Source of the DNA: Actinotignum sanguinis
GTDB lineage: Bacteria > Actinomycetota > Actinomycetes > Actinomycetales > Actinomycetaceae
DNA length: 50,180 bases
Direction: 5' to 3'
NCBI RefSeq assembly: GCF_003957255.1
Contig: NZ_QDIE01000016.1
Span: forward strand, 1-50,180
Shown: in pieces, positions 15,415 through 25,700 of the stretch
How the letters are laid out: each line of letters starts with the position of its first letter
Position numbering within the stretch: the first letter of the stretch is position 1
Position numbers and translations under genes: made by a program
The notes under the pieces: generated by a model
What the model was told of the DNA's origin: nothing
What the model saw: only the letters and a program-made list of their open reading frames with translations
The model's database searches: none

Positions 15415-16467
15415 CTAGACTGCGGCGCGCCGACCGCGACCGGGACACCGCGGAGCAGGCGACGTGCTCGAGGCAGTTGAGGTAGTCGAAACCGTCGAAG
15501 TAGCCGAAGTAGTCGATATGGATGAGATAAGCGAGGCGGACGGTGGCTTAGCTGCTGCGTGCGCCGGCGATGCCGCATCGAGACCGGCGGGTGGAGACAA
15601 CCCTGGGGAGACTCCCCGGGGCGCAGGCGCAGCGGCTAAAACGCGGTGTTCTTCGGGGAGACGACCCAGATGTGTCATAAGTGCGTAGGCAACAAGCGTG
15701 GCGCCTAAGCCAGCCAGCAGGATGAGGGTCCCGGTTGGTGAGGTGAAAGCCTCCCTCGTGCCGGGCCGGGTCGAGAGCAGGAGGAGAACGAGCCACGGGG
15801 CAAGAGCGGCCACCCGTGCCCCGTTGACGGTCCACGATTGGCGGGCCAGGAGTTCTCCCCGAGCTCGGTTTTCTGCGCGCAAGGACAACGCAAGTGATTC
15901 GAGGACGCGGGGCAGATCATGGCCACCGTAACGCACCGCCAGTCGGAGAATTTCGAGTACCCGGTCTGTTACCGGATCCCGGAAGGCATCTTTTAGGCGG
16001 GTTAGGGAAGTTTCGAAGCTACCTGTTGTTTCCAGGTGGGTGGCAAAGGATCGCAGCGTCGGAGAGGCATCCGGCCGGGTGGCCAGATAGAGGAGAGCTT
16101 CGGGCACGGTGCGGCCGGCGCGCAGGGAGGAGAGCAGCTGATCGATGCGGTCGGGCCAGGCAAGGCGCTGGGCATCCCGTGCTTTTCTTCCAGCGTGACG
16201 CGTATGCCAGAACGGTAACCAGATTCCCACCGTCCCTCCGGCCGCAGCAAGGAAAGGATGACCGGTGATGAGCAAGGTACCTAGGGCCAGACCAAGACCG
16301 CAGCACACACTCATCCCGAGCCTGCGTGTGGGAATCGTGATGCGAGGCTTTCTTTGACGCCCCAGCCAGCCCAAGCGATCCCGCCAACCCGAGCGATTCG
16401 ACGTGACCAGCGCTTGAATAACTGTGAGGACTCCGGTGGCAATCACAGCTCCAACGATTAGTCCCAT
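15415..16467 (-). CDS. tadB: Type II secretion F-domain protein TadB with Ser/Thr-rich tail
   Basis: TadB is the second inner-membrane platform protein. The 350-aa sequence has two N-terminal hydrophobic segments, a T2SSF domain (WPDRIDQLLSSLRAGRTVPEALLYLA ... VLESLALSLRAENRARGELLARQSWTVNGARVAALAPWL) and two more helices. The last 60 residues are unusual: a Pro/Ala-rich part leads into a run of Ser and Thr (from SLISSISTTSATSTVSTTST onward), after which comes a short basic end. This tail is beyond the family's usual length and could be disordered. The start overlaps the tadA stop by 10 bases. Confidence 0.88.
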   Translation of the reverse strand: MGLIVGAVIATGVLTVIQALVTSNRSGWRDRLGWLGRQRKPRITIPTRRLGMSVCCGLGLALGTLLITGHPFLAAAGGTVGIWLPFWHTRHAGRKARDAQRLAWPDRIDQLLSSLRAGRTVPEALLYLATRPDASPTLRSFATHLETTGSFETSLTRLKDAFRDPVTDRVLEILRLAVRYGGHDLPRVLESLALSLRAENRARGELLARQSWTVNGARVAALAPWLVLLLLSTRPGTREAFTSPTGTLILLAGLGATLVAYALMTHLGRLPEEHRVLAAAPAPRGVSPGLSPPAGLDAASPAHAAAKPPSASLISSISTTSATSTVSTTSTASSTSPAPRCPGRGRRAAV

Positions 16468-17675
16468 GATCGCCCCGCTTCTCGCGTGAGGATGCTGCCG
16501 TCCGGACCGAGACCTGCGACTTCCAAGATCTGGGAAATACGGCGCTGCCCGTGGGGTTCCCGCCTCACGTGCACAACGAGGTTGATGGTTGCGGCAACGG
16601 TGGGCGTCACGAAGTTCGGGGTGATGTTCTCTCCCGCGAGAAGTGGCAGAATCTCCAGTTTGGTGAGGGCTTCCCGCGCACTATTGGCGTGAATGGTGCA
16701 CGCTCCGGGAATGCCCGCATTGAGGGCGATAAGCAGATCGAATGCTTCGGCCCCGCGCACTTCTCCGATGACGATTCGGTCCGGACGCATACGTAGGCTT
16801 TCGCGCACGAGGTCCCGCAAAGTTACCGCGCCGCGCCCTTCCAGGGATGGCGGGCGCGTCTGCATCGCGACGACGTCGGGGAGGTCGATACCCAGCTCAA
16901 ACACTTCCTCGGCGCTAATGAGACGTTCGGTTGGCGGTACCGCGCCGAGCAGAGCCCGTAAGAGCGTAGTTTTTCCCGCCCCGGTAGATCCGGATACCAA
17001 AATATTGCGCCCTGCTTCCATAGCTGCGCTCAGGTAAGCTGCCTGCCGCGTTTCCAGCATATGCACATCGACTAGATCGCTGAGAGTGCGGGCCCGCACC
17101 GTATATTTTCTGATATTGATTGCCCAGTACCGTGCGGTGATATCGGGGATAGTCACGTGGAGGCGTTCTCCGCTAGGCAGCTGGGCATCAACGAAAGGCG
17201 TAGAAAGATCTAGGCGCCGCCCGGAGGCATAGAGCATCCGCTCGACCAGGGTGTGGATCTCCTGTTCTGCCATGGTGAGATCAACACGGGCGGATACCCC
17301 GGCGCGGGCCACAAAGATCTTATCTGGGGCATTGATCCAGATTTCTTCCACCTGCGGGTCATCGAAGAATTCTTGTAGCGGCCCGTATCCGCTCAACCGG
17401 GAGATGAGGTGGGAGCGTACGCTTTCTGTGTCCGCCAGTGCTGCGTGCTCTCCGCGCACCGATTCGTCATTAAACGTGGTAATGGTTTCTCCCACAAGAT
17501 TTTCCAGGAATGCTGTGTCCCGGCGCGGATCAATTCCGCGGTGCCGGATCGTTTCCCGCACCCGTTCTTCAATGCCTTGCCGGCTGGTGGAGGCAGGGTG
17601 ATGGGTGCGGCCAGTTAGGCGCGTTGGGCGAGCCGGGGCGAGGCCCGCAGAGCCCGGATACGTCGCTTCGCGCAT
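16458..17675 (-). CDS. tadA: Pilus assembly ATPase TadA/CpaF
   Basis: TadA (CpaF) is the hexameric secretion ATPase that powers Tad pilus assembly. The 405-aa protein has the N-terminal all-alpha and beta domains (YGPLQEFFDDPQVEEIWINAPDKIFVARAG), Walker A SGSTGAGKTTLLRAL, the Asp box around ISAEEVFELGIDLPDVVAMQTRPP, Walker B RMRPDRIVIGEVRGAEAFDLL and the His box CTIHANSAREALTKLE. The start at ATG 17675 has AGAGGAGG about 5 bases upstream. It is the first gene of the minus-strand run that ends with smpB. A TadZ/CpaE partner and a prepilin peptidase are not seen in the window. Confidence 0.93.
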   Translation of the reverse strand: MREATYPGSAGLAPARPTRLTGRTHHPASTSRQGIEERVRETIRHRGIDPRRDTAFLENLVGETITTFNDESVRGEHAALADTESVRSHLISRLSGYGPLQEFFDDPQVEEIWINAPDKIFVARAGVSARVDLTMAEQEIHTLVERMLYASGRRLDLSTPFVDAQLPSGERLHVTIPDITARYWAINIRKYTVRARTLSDLVDVHMLETRQAAYLSAAMEAGRNILVSGSTGAGKTTLLRALLGAVPPTERLISAEEVFELGIDLPDVVAMQTRPPSLEGRGAVTLRDLVRESLRMRPDRIVIGEVRGAEAFDLLIALNAGIPGACTIHANSAREALTKLEILPLLAGENITPNFVTPTVAATINLVVHVRREPHGQRRISQILEVAGLGPDGSILTREAGRSWD

Positions 17676-17871
17676 GGCACCTCCTCTGGATATTCGGGTG
17701 TAATCGTGGTGAGATGCTCCCACTCTAGAGTTTCCTACGCCCAAGAATTACCCCTGCTTCACCCGGTGTGGATGAGCGATGCGTTTCGTGATCGTGTGGA
17801 TAGAAGCAGTGGGCAAGCTGTGGCCGGGGTGTGGGCAAGCACGTGGCTAATTTTTCGGATAAATTGAGGGG

Positions 17872-18930
17872 GTGACTACTTCTCCGCTCTATCTTGCTGC
17901 GCTTGCCGTCGGGGCTCTCGGCGTCGAGATTGTCTCCACGCGCCAACCGTTTGTTGAGACGGAAGATTTTGTTTCCGGTTGTGTCCTTGATTCCCAGGGG
18001 CGTCACTGGATGGTCAAAGTTCCTAAAAATGGAACGGCGGCGACGTCGTTAGAAGCCGAGGCGGCCCTAGCCCCCCAGCTTTTGGAAGAATTGCGGGCCG
18101 GTCGCCTGCCTTTCGATATTATGCGACCTGCTGGTTTTGTCGATGCTGATACCGGGGGCCGCGCGGTGGTCTACCCGGAGCCTTTTGGGCGGGCGCTGGT
18201 TTTCGAAGCCCTCGGTGAGGAAGAAGTGCGGGAGATGGGCCGCACCCTTGCCGCGATTCACAGCATTGACCGGGATGTGGTGGCTCGGTCCGGCTTGCCT
18301 GTTTATACGGCTGCGCAGTGGCGCGAGCGGGTGCGAGCCGAACTTGAGGCAGCCGACCAGGAAACGTCCCTTCCCACGGTTTTACGCCAGCGTTGGATGG
18401 ATGTGCTGGATAGCGACGCGGTGTGGGATTTTGAGGAAACAGTTGTCCACGGTGATGTGGCTTCCGATAATTTCCTGTGGTCAAACGGCTCGGTTGCGAG
18501 CGTGCTCGGTTTTGGTGAGGCACACGTGGGTGACCCGGCTCGGGATTTAGCCGCGATGCTTGTTCTCGATGATGACCAGTGGCCGAGTTTTATTACCTCG
18601 TATGAGAATGCGCGCTCGGTTGAGCTCTCGGAGGCAGATTACACCCGTATTATTTTCACCTCGGAGTTCGCGATTATTCGCTGGCTCATGTACGGGATTC
18701 GTACCGGCAGCATGGAGATTAGGAACGACGCCGTCCAGATGATCGCCGCGCTGGCCGAGGATGTACGCGAGGAACCGGATTTGCTGCCCGCTCCCCCGGC
18801 AGCGGATCCTGCTTTCACTGAAAGCTCTTCCGATGCCGAGGCGAGCGGGGAGGCTGAGCTGACCGGGGAAACTGCGGTTACGGCTCCTGATTGGGCAGAC
18901 CCGCACGAAGCAGAATTTCCTCCTCGCTGA
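17872..18930 (+). CDS. APH-fold phosphotransferase-like protein, possible pseudokinase
   Basis: This 352-aa protein has the aminoglycoside/choline phosphotransferase fold. The nucleotide-binding lobe has WMVKVPK (K49), with an Ala/Glu helix after it. The catalytic loop VVHGDVASDNFLW has H193, D195 and N200. The second metal site, normally Asp in a D-x-G/D-W element, reads VLGFGEAHVGDPARDLA, so glycine 213 replaces the usual Asp. Either the protein does not transfer phosphate or this branch of the family uses other residues. The last 60 residues are acidic and low-complexity. The start at GTG 17872 directly follows a GAGGGG. It converges on adnB and overlaps its 3' end by 53 bases. Such genes often sit beside adnAB in actinobacteria, but the substrate is unknown. 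Confidence 0.8.
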   Translation: MTTSPLYLAALAVGALGVEIVSTRQPFVETEDFVSGCVLDSQGRHWMVKVPKNGTAATSLEAEAALAPQLLEELRAGRLPFDIMRPAGFVDADTGGRAVVYPEPFGRALVFEALGEEEVREMGRTLAAIHSIDRDVVARSGLPVYTAAQWRERVRAELEAADQETSLPTVLRQRWMDVLDSDAVWDFEETVVHGDVASDNFLWSNGSVASVLGFGEAHVGDPARDLAAMLVLDDDQWPSFITSYENARSVELSEADYTRIIFTSEFAIIRWLMYGIRTGSMEIRNDAVQMIAALAEDVREEPDLLPAPPAADPAFTESSSDAEASGEAELTGETAVTAPDWADPHEAEFPPR

Positions 18931-21900
18931 GCTTTCCTGCTCGTAGTTCCTCAGCCCTGTTTCCCCGCAGGTATACGAAAGATGCGTCGATATCCGCGAG
19001 GGGGACGCCGTGTGCCCGGGACCAGGCCAGCCGGTAGAGAGCGAGCTGGAGTTCGCGGGCAGCTTTGGTTTCCCCGTAGGGGCGCCGCCCGGATTTCCAG
19101 TCCACAATAGTCACCGGAGCCCGCCCGGGGACGCGCGAAGTATCGAAGACGGCGTCGAGCGCGCAGTGGACCACGTGTCCCCCAACGACCACGCCGATTT
19201 GCTGTTCGATGGCGAGGGGCGGATAGCTGGCCCATTCGGACGCCTCATAGTTTTCATACATGCGCGCGATTTCTTCCGCGTTGAGAACCGGGTCGTGCTC
19301 GAGGGGATCCTCGCTATCAATATCAAGCACAGCAGCACGTGCGTAACTATCGGCGATCTTTTCGTGCAGGATCGTCCCCAAACGAGCCGCCCGCGAGGGC
19401 TGGCGGGGTACCGGGCGGCGTTTATTGAGCAGGTATTCTTCTCGGTGTTCCGCCCGGTATACCAACTCCGTTGCGGTGTAATGCCCGCCGGCTTCAATGT
19501 ATTCGGCTGTCTCCGCTTGCTGTTTGCGTGCGATAAGTCGGCTCACCACCTGGGTGAGTTCGGCGCGCTGGTCAGCATCGAGAGCTTCAGCTTCGATGGG
19601 AATGCTGCGGGCCAAGTCGCGCGGCCAGGCAAGCAGATCGGGTGCCTCGAAATAGTGCGGCACCGGTTCTAAGGCTGGCGGGTACACAACATCCTCCCCG
19701 AAAATATCGATGAGTTCATCCACGCTTAAGCTTTCCGGTGCAATTTCTGGGAATCCGGCCGGCAACTGCACGGAGGAGACCCTAGCTGGCGAGGCAGCCA
19801 AGGCTAGCTCCCCGCGGGCAGCCGCTTCACGCACCGCGGTCAAGAAATACGAGGGTGGGCGCGCCGCAATTTCCAGCCTGTTATCTCCGCTATCGCTTAG
19901 GGTTTCAGACGTGTTTTTCTTTGCGGTGTTTTCCGCCTTGCGTACCCGGCCGGACACATCACTTTCATCTCGGAAACAGTAGCCAGCCAGGAGTAGTTCT
20001 CGGGTGGAACGGGTAAAAGCCACGTAGGCGAGGCGGCGCATCTCTTCGCTTTCATGGTATGCCAATTCGTCCACGAAACGCGCATAGGTATTCGCAACGG
20101 TGACTTTATCGAGATTGCGCGCACCGGCGAGCGTAAATTGGGGCAGGTAAGGATAGTCGGTACGCAAAGGATAGGGGAAAATACCGGTATTGCGCGGCCA
20201 GGCTTTCACTCCTTCGGTCACTTCAGAGAATTCACCTTTGACAAGTTCAGGAACGACGACGAGGTCACGCCATTCCAGCCCCTTGGCAGCATGGATCGTC
20301 ATGAGTTGGATAACCCCGGGTGTGACATCAACCGTGCTGTCCACACGAGGAATATCCGCCCCGGATTCTTCTTCCCCGCCGTGTTCTTCCGTTTCCACCA
20401 CATCAAGCCATTCCACGAATTCACGCATGCCACGCTGGCTTTCCCCGTGCGCATATGCGCGGGCCATGGAAATGAATTGGTCGATGGAGGTGCGCACCCG
20501 CTGCCCGCCTTCACTGCGAGTAGCGGCCGCGGTATCTAATCCGAGGAGGTGAACAGCCCGGTCAATTTGATCGCCCAAAGAGTTGTGCAAACCTGAACGT
20601 AGGGACGCGAGAGTAGTATTCACACGCCGCAGGCGTTCCCATCCGATATCGGAAAATTCTGCCCGGGCGGCGCGGGCAGCTTGCCTGAGCTCAGCTTCGC
20701 CCGGCCCCGCTAGTGCCGGTAGCTGCGTATTCCCCTCTGCTTGGTCATTCTCATGCGCATCCGAGTTTCCGCTCGCGGCGGCGGTGCCGTTAGTGAGGAG
20801 CATGAGCGCATGGAGGGATTCCCCCAGATTTGCCTCATCGCGGCTGTTGAGAAGGGGCTGTGCAGCGGCCGGTGCACTCTCTTGTTCAGGTGCGTCGTCG
20901 CCCCCGGGTGCACCGTTGCCATTATTGATACCGGCACGCACTTCACTATCCAGGTGGGCTACCGCCGCGGCCGCGTAACGGCGCGCCCAGCGCGAGAGGG
21001 CACGAATATCGGCCACCCCGATATTCCAGTGGGCAAGTAACCGGGCGAGGAGGTCGCTGCGAGCCGGGTTTGCGGCTAGACCGAGAGCGGCCCGGAGGGT
21101 GATAATTTCCGGACGTGCCACGAGTGATTCCCCACCTACGATTTCAAAGGCTAGGGGCTGGGGCGAGGTGGTACCAGGATGTACTGTATCTTCCCTGGTG
21201 AGATGGCTGTTGAGTTCTCGCAGGGCGGCGGCCATCCTATCGATATAGGAGCGTTTGCGGCACAGAACCGCGATCTCTGCCCCACGCGGTGCTTCTCCGC
21301 GGGCGCGACGCTCCTCATTTTCCGCTGCTACCCGCTCGCGTACCGCGAGGATATGCCGCGCAATACTCCGATAAGAATCTTCCCGAAGTAGGGTACGAAT
21401 TTCGCTGACACGCCCGGCCCCTGCCCCGGGACGTTCACGCAGCCGGAGGGGCGCAATATCCGCGTGAGCGCCCATGCTACCCGCGGATCGTGCGCTTGCC
21501 GGTGCGGGCCTGAACTCGGGCGGAAAATTGGGGTGGTCACGGTCCTCGTGGAGGAACGTATCCCGTTCCAAGGGAGTGGCGACGGCGTTGCCAGCAGCGA
21601 GCACAGCCCGATCATTACGGAACGCTGTGGAAAGCTGAAGCTTTTCTACGTTCCCAAAAATGCGAGTGGTGTGGTGTGCGAAATTCGTGAGGGCAGCCGC
21701 ACTTGCGCCCCGCCACCCGTAGATGGCCTGGTTTGGGTCTCCCACCGCCGTGATAGAGAGGAAGCCTTCTTTTTTCGCGGTGAGTGCGCCGAGCAGGAAC
21801 TGGGCCTGATTTTCGTCGGTATCTTGGTATTCATCGAGCAAGATCAGGCGATACCGGGAGGATATTTCACGAGCAATCTGGGGATATCGGGTCATGATGC

Positions 21901-22744
21901 GACCGGCGATAGCAACCTGGTCTGCGAACTCGGTAACGTTGAGTTCCTTTTTGAGCTGTAGATAGGATTCCACGAGCCCCAGCACTACCTGCTGTTGTTT
22001 GGGGACTGCCGTTCCTGCTTTCAAAGTGGCGAACTTCTTGGAGGCATCCGGGTACCAGCATTGTGCGCTCATGATGCGCGTTGAGTCCGCACACAGGGTT
22101 TCCAAGGCGTGATCCTGGGAGGTGAGGAAAGCACGGGCTTCTTCCAAGGTCACGCCATTAGTGAGAATCCCCTGGGCGAAGGTGAGGGCATCGTTGATGA
22201 GGCTGGAGCGGCTGCGTTCCGCGAGTACCGCGGTGTGTGCACTGCTGGGTAGGGCAGCGACGAGCTGATCCATGAGCTGGACGCGTTCAGCATCGGTTAT
22301 CAGGCGAGCGGTGGGATCGGCTCCGACCAGCATGCCATATGCCCCGGCAATGTCATTGGCAAAAGAATTGTAAGTGGAGATGACTGGCCTGCGCATCCCA
22401 CTTTCCGCGTTGCTTCTTTCCGGCGCGAGGAGGCCGAGTTTCTCCAGGCTGGTATTCACCCGTTCGGCCAACTCCCCGGCAGCTTTCCGCGTGAAAGTGA
22501 GTCCGAGAACCTGATCTGGAGTTACATTGCCGCAGGCCAAGTGGTAAGCAATCCGGTCCACCATGGTTTTTGTTTTTCCGGATCCCGCACCGGCAACCAC
22601 GAGGATGGCCGGCGCAGCGGAGGTGATCACTCGGCGTTGTTCCGCGGTGGGTGGGTGTTCTTGACCGGCTAGGATGCGCTCCAAAGCGGCGTTATGTTCC
22701 GCCGGGCCGCGCAAGTCGATAGATTCGTGGGACGTAGGTGTCAT
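18878..22744 (-). CDS. adnB: AdnB-like UvrD-family helicase-nuclease
   Basis: AdnAB is the actinobacterial counterpart of RecBCD/AddAB. It unwinds and resects double-strand DNA ends for RecA-dependent repair. This 1288-aa subunit has an SF1A helicase (PTAEQRRVIT Q-motif, Walker A AGAGSGKTKT at 51-60, motif II RLILLDEYQDTDENQAQF, VGDPNQAIYGWRGA, and TIHAAKGLEWRDLVVV). A C-terminal RecB-type nuclease carries GTILHEKIADSYA and the VDWKSGRRPYGETKA catalytic motif, then QLALYRLAW. It is longer than the roughly 1100-aa mycobacterial AdnB; some extra length is an Ala/Gly/Glu-rich insert after residue 600 (NNGNGAPGGDDAPEQESAPAA). The start overlaps the adnA stop (ATGA). Nuclease and motor motifs are intact. 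Confidence 0.93.
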   Translation of the reverse strand: MTPTSHESIDLRGPAEHNAALERILAGQEHPPTAEQRRVITSAAPAILVVAGAGSGKTKTMVDRIAYHLACGNVTPDQVLGLTFTRKAAGELAERVNTSLEKLGLLAPERSNAESGMRRPVISTYNSFANDIAGAYGMLVGADPTARLITDAERVQLMDQLVAALPSSAHTAVLAERSRSSLINDALTFAQGILTNGVTLEEARAFLTSQDHALETLCADSTRIMSAQCWYPDASKKFATLKAGTAVPKQQQVVLGLVESYLQLKKELNVTEFADQVAIAGRIMTRYPQIAREISSRYRLILLDEYQDTDENQAQFLLGALTAKKEGFLSITAVGDPNQAIYGWRGASAAALTNFAHHTTRIFGNVEKLQLSTAFRNDRAVLAAGNAVATPLERDTFLHEDRDHPNFPPEFRPAPASARSAGSMGAHADIAPLRLRERPGAGAGRVSEIRTLLREDSYRSIARHILAVRERVAAENEERRARGEAPRGAEIAVLCRKRSYIDRMAAALRELNSHLTREDTVHPGTTSPQPLAFEIVGGESLVARPEIITLRAALGLAANPARSDLLARLLAHWNIGVADIRALSRWARRYAAAAVAHLDSEVRAGINNGNGAPGGDDAPEQESAPAAAQPLLNSRDEANLGESLHALMLLTNGTAAASGNSDAHENDQAEGNTQLPALAGPGEAELRQAARAARAEFSDIGWERLRRVNTTLASLRSGLHNSLGDQIDRAVHLLGLDTAAATRSEGGQRVRTSIDQFISMARAYAHGESQRGMREFVEWLDVVETEEHGGEEESGADIPRVDSTVDVTPGVIQLMTIHAAKGLEWRDLVVVPELVKGEFSEVTEGVKAWPRNTGIFPYPLRTDYPYLPQFTLAGARNLDKVTVANTYARFVDELAYHESEEMRRLAYVAFTRSTRELLLAGYCFRDESDVSGRVRKAENTAKKNTSETLSDSGDNRLEIAARPPSYFLTAVREAAARGELALAASPARVSSVQLPAGFPEIAPESLSVDELIDIFGEDVVYPPALEPVPHYFEAPDLLAWPRDLARSIPIEAEALDADQRAELTQVVSRLIARKQQAETAEYIEAGGHYTATELVYRAEHREEYLLNKRRPVPRQPSRAARLGTILHEKIADSYARAAVLDIDSEDPLEHDPVLNAEEIARMYENYEASEWASYPPLAIEQQIGVVVGGHVVHCALDAVFDTSRVPGRAPVTIVDWKSGRRPYGETKAARELQLALYRLAWSRAHGVPLADIDASFVYLRGNRAEELRAGKLSEEEILLRAGLPNQEP

Positions 22745-25700
22745 GAGAAAATCCGTCCTTCTTGGGTGAGTGGGCTGATGGATTGAACCCGGTCATTTGG
22801 TTCTTCCAAGCTGGGAGAGACCGGTACGAAGCCACTGATCGCGATCTGGGCAGCGCTGCGCACTCGCTCTTCCGCGCGGGCCGCGGTCTCTTCATCAAGA
22901 GGATCTTGACTGAGAACGGACGGGCTGTGCTGTTTCTTCAAGAAATTATGGGGGTGGACGTACACAAGTTCCGCACCGGCCGGGTTGTGCTTCTCGCTGA
23001 GGGCCCATTGGTAGACCTGGAGCTGGGGGTGATCATCTGCCTGAGCTGCGGTGGGCTTATATTTTCCGGTTTTCAGATCGATCACCCGGGCACCGCTGCC
23101 GCGGTTGACCAGGCGGTCAATGGAACCGGAGACGCGAACGGGCGGGGTGCCCGAAAGGTCACGGGTAATCCGGTGTTCCACGCCTATGAGGGTGTCATCC
23201 CGGTGTGCATCGAGATAGATATAGAGGTTATCGACCATATCGCTGGCCTGGTCGAAAAGTAGTTTGTCGTAATGTGAGGGATTTTCGGATAGCTTTTCGG
23301 GCCAGAGAGCTACCAGGCGGGCGTGCATCGCTTCTTGGTTCGGTTCCGCTGCGAATTCCTCAGCGATGCGGTGAATAAGGGTACCGATGGAGGCGCTCTC
23401 TGTGCCTTCTTCTGAACGGAGTCCCACCGCGGAACAGAAACCGTCAAGCGGGCAGGCGAGCAGTGATTCTATCGCTGAGGGACTCACATAAACCGGCCCG
23501 GGTACGGATTCTTCAGTTGAGGTGGTAAGCTCATCCATCCAGCTGTGCGGATCCGCGGCGCCAAATCCGGCACGCCGCATATCCTCCAACTGGGCCCGCG
23601 CGAAATCGCTCGATTCTCCGCCGGCGCGCAGTGCCCGGCGCAGCACCCCCACGGTTTCCTCGCTGCTGAGGAGCGCGGGCGGAACCGGTTGCGCAACGAG
23701 AGGCCGGTGCCCGAGGGGAAGGGTGAGACCCCAGCGCAGATCCGTCAGCGAGCGCACGGTGCGCGGAAGATAGGAACCCGCGGTACCCGCTCCTGCACTT
23801 GTTCCGTCTCCGATCAAATTCGCTGAGATATCAAAACCGAGCAGAGGGAAGAACCGCGAGGGGTTATCCCCCATACTATCCGTGGTGGTTACGAGAAGGC
23901 TGCACCGGGCCCGCGTGACAGCGAAGTGTAATTGGCGTAGCTCATCAGCGATAACCGCCGCTGCGGAATCATGATAGATCGCGATTCCGCCTGCCACGCC
24001 GCCCGCGCTGGCATCACTGGCACCGCCAGCAAGCCTCCCGGTTACAAGTTCGCTTAGGAGTCCGGTGCCCGTCAAGGAATCACGCAGGCGCGGATTGGGC
24101 CATACTCCATCGACCACGTGCATGAGGACAATATGATCCCATTCGCGCCCCTGGGCACCAGCGGGCGTGAGGAGGGAGACGCTATCTGTTTCCACCCCGC
24201 TCCTCGCAATGGAATCTTCGGGAAGTTCTTGGGAACTCACTTCCTCCACGAGCATCGATACCGGAACGGCAGGATCACGATCAGCCATGCGTTGCGCGAC
24301 CCGGAACAGAGAAATAACCGCATCGAGATTCCGGTTCGCCCGATCAGCATCCGGGCCATGTCCGAGGGCTAGTTGTTGCCATTCTTCGGATTTTCCAGCA
24401 CCCTCCCATGCCGCCCATAAAACCTCTTCCGCCTGCATCGCACAGTTTTCTCCCACTTCCCGAATGTGGGAGAGCAGGGCCCGGAGAGCTTCGAGTTCAG
24501 TTGCGGTGGGCCCGGTGTTCCCCAGCACCGCCTCGGTCAAAAGCTCCGATTCTGTGCCGTGTTCTCCTGATAGGAGGGCTTGGGCCCGTAACCACCGACC
24601 TACCCGTTTAATATCGAGGGGATCCATGCCGATGATAGGTGAGGCAAGTAAGGCCGGGATATCAACTTCCTCAGCGGTAGCGAAAGAATGCGGACCGCGG
24701 GTGAAGGCAGCGCGGATGAGATCGAATAGTGCGCTGACTGCAGGTTCGCGGTGGAGGGGTTCATCGCTAGCCAGAGGCGCTACCGGGATTCCCCGGCGCA
24801 CGAGGGCATCGCGGATTCCCTCATGATCGCTGCGTGCACGGGTGAAAACTGCCATCCGTGCGTAAGGTGCCCCGGTGCGCAGATGCACTTCTTCCAGGTA
24901 GGAGGCCACGTAGGCGATTTCTTCTTCCATATTGGCGAAACTGGCCCCGCGCAGTGCATCATTCCACGGATTGGTGCCTGTATCAGGTTGTTGATCGGAT
25001 GGGAGCAAGCTTTCCGTGCCCGCACCCGGGCTGGTGCCTCCCGCATCTCCCACACTACCCGTGCCGCCTGTGCCGCCTGTGCCGCCTGTGCCCCCCGTGC
25101 CGCCGGCGCCCTTGCCCTGCTCCGCGTATGCCGGCCCGGCAGCGCGGTGCGCTTGCACGCCCCCGCCCACCGGGAGAGCCTGCTCAATGCGTTGGGCTTG
25201 GCCAATAAGGACGGGACCGCCCCGGTGCCTGATGTTGAGATAAATAAGATCCGCATTCAAACCGCGCGGAGCAGGATAGGCAAGATCACCGGGGAGGGAA
25301 TGCACCCCGCCACGGAAACCTTGGACCGCACTATCGGGATCACCGGCGACGATGATTCGAGTTCCGTGTTCCCGCATAACTCGCAGCAGAGGGAGCATGG
25401 AACGCGGAGCGTTATGAGCATCATCGACAAGTACCATTGCCCAGTGCGGGCGCGGTACCGCAACCGTGCGCCCTGCTGCCGCCAGATGTTCTTCCCAATC
25501 TGAGAGCATATGGGTAGCCGCACCGACGAGTTGGCTGTGATCAAGACGGTCGGGGCTAGCGGCCGAACCTGCCAGCGCATCTCCCAGGGTGCGCACCTCA
25601 TCGTAGCGGCGCATGAGCGCGGCGGCGAGACACCACATCTGTGATTGAAGCTCAGGCACACTCCTATGTGCTGCCCAACTTTCCAGCTGGCCTGCTTCCA

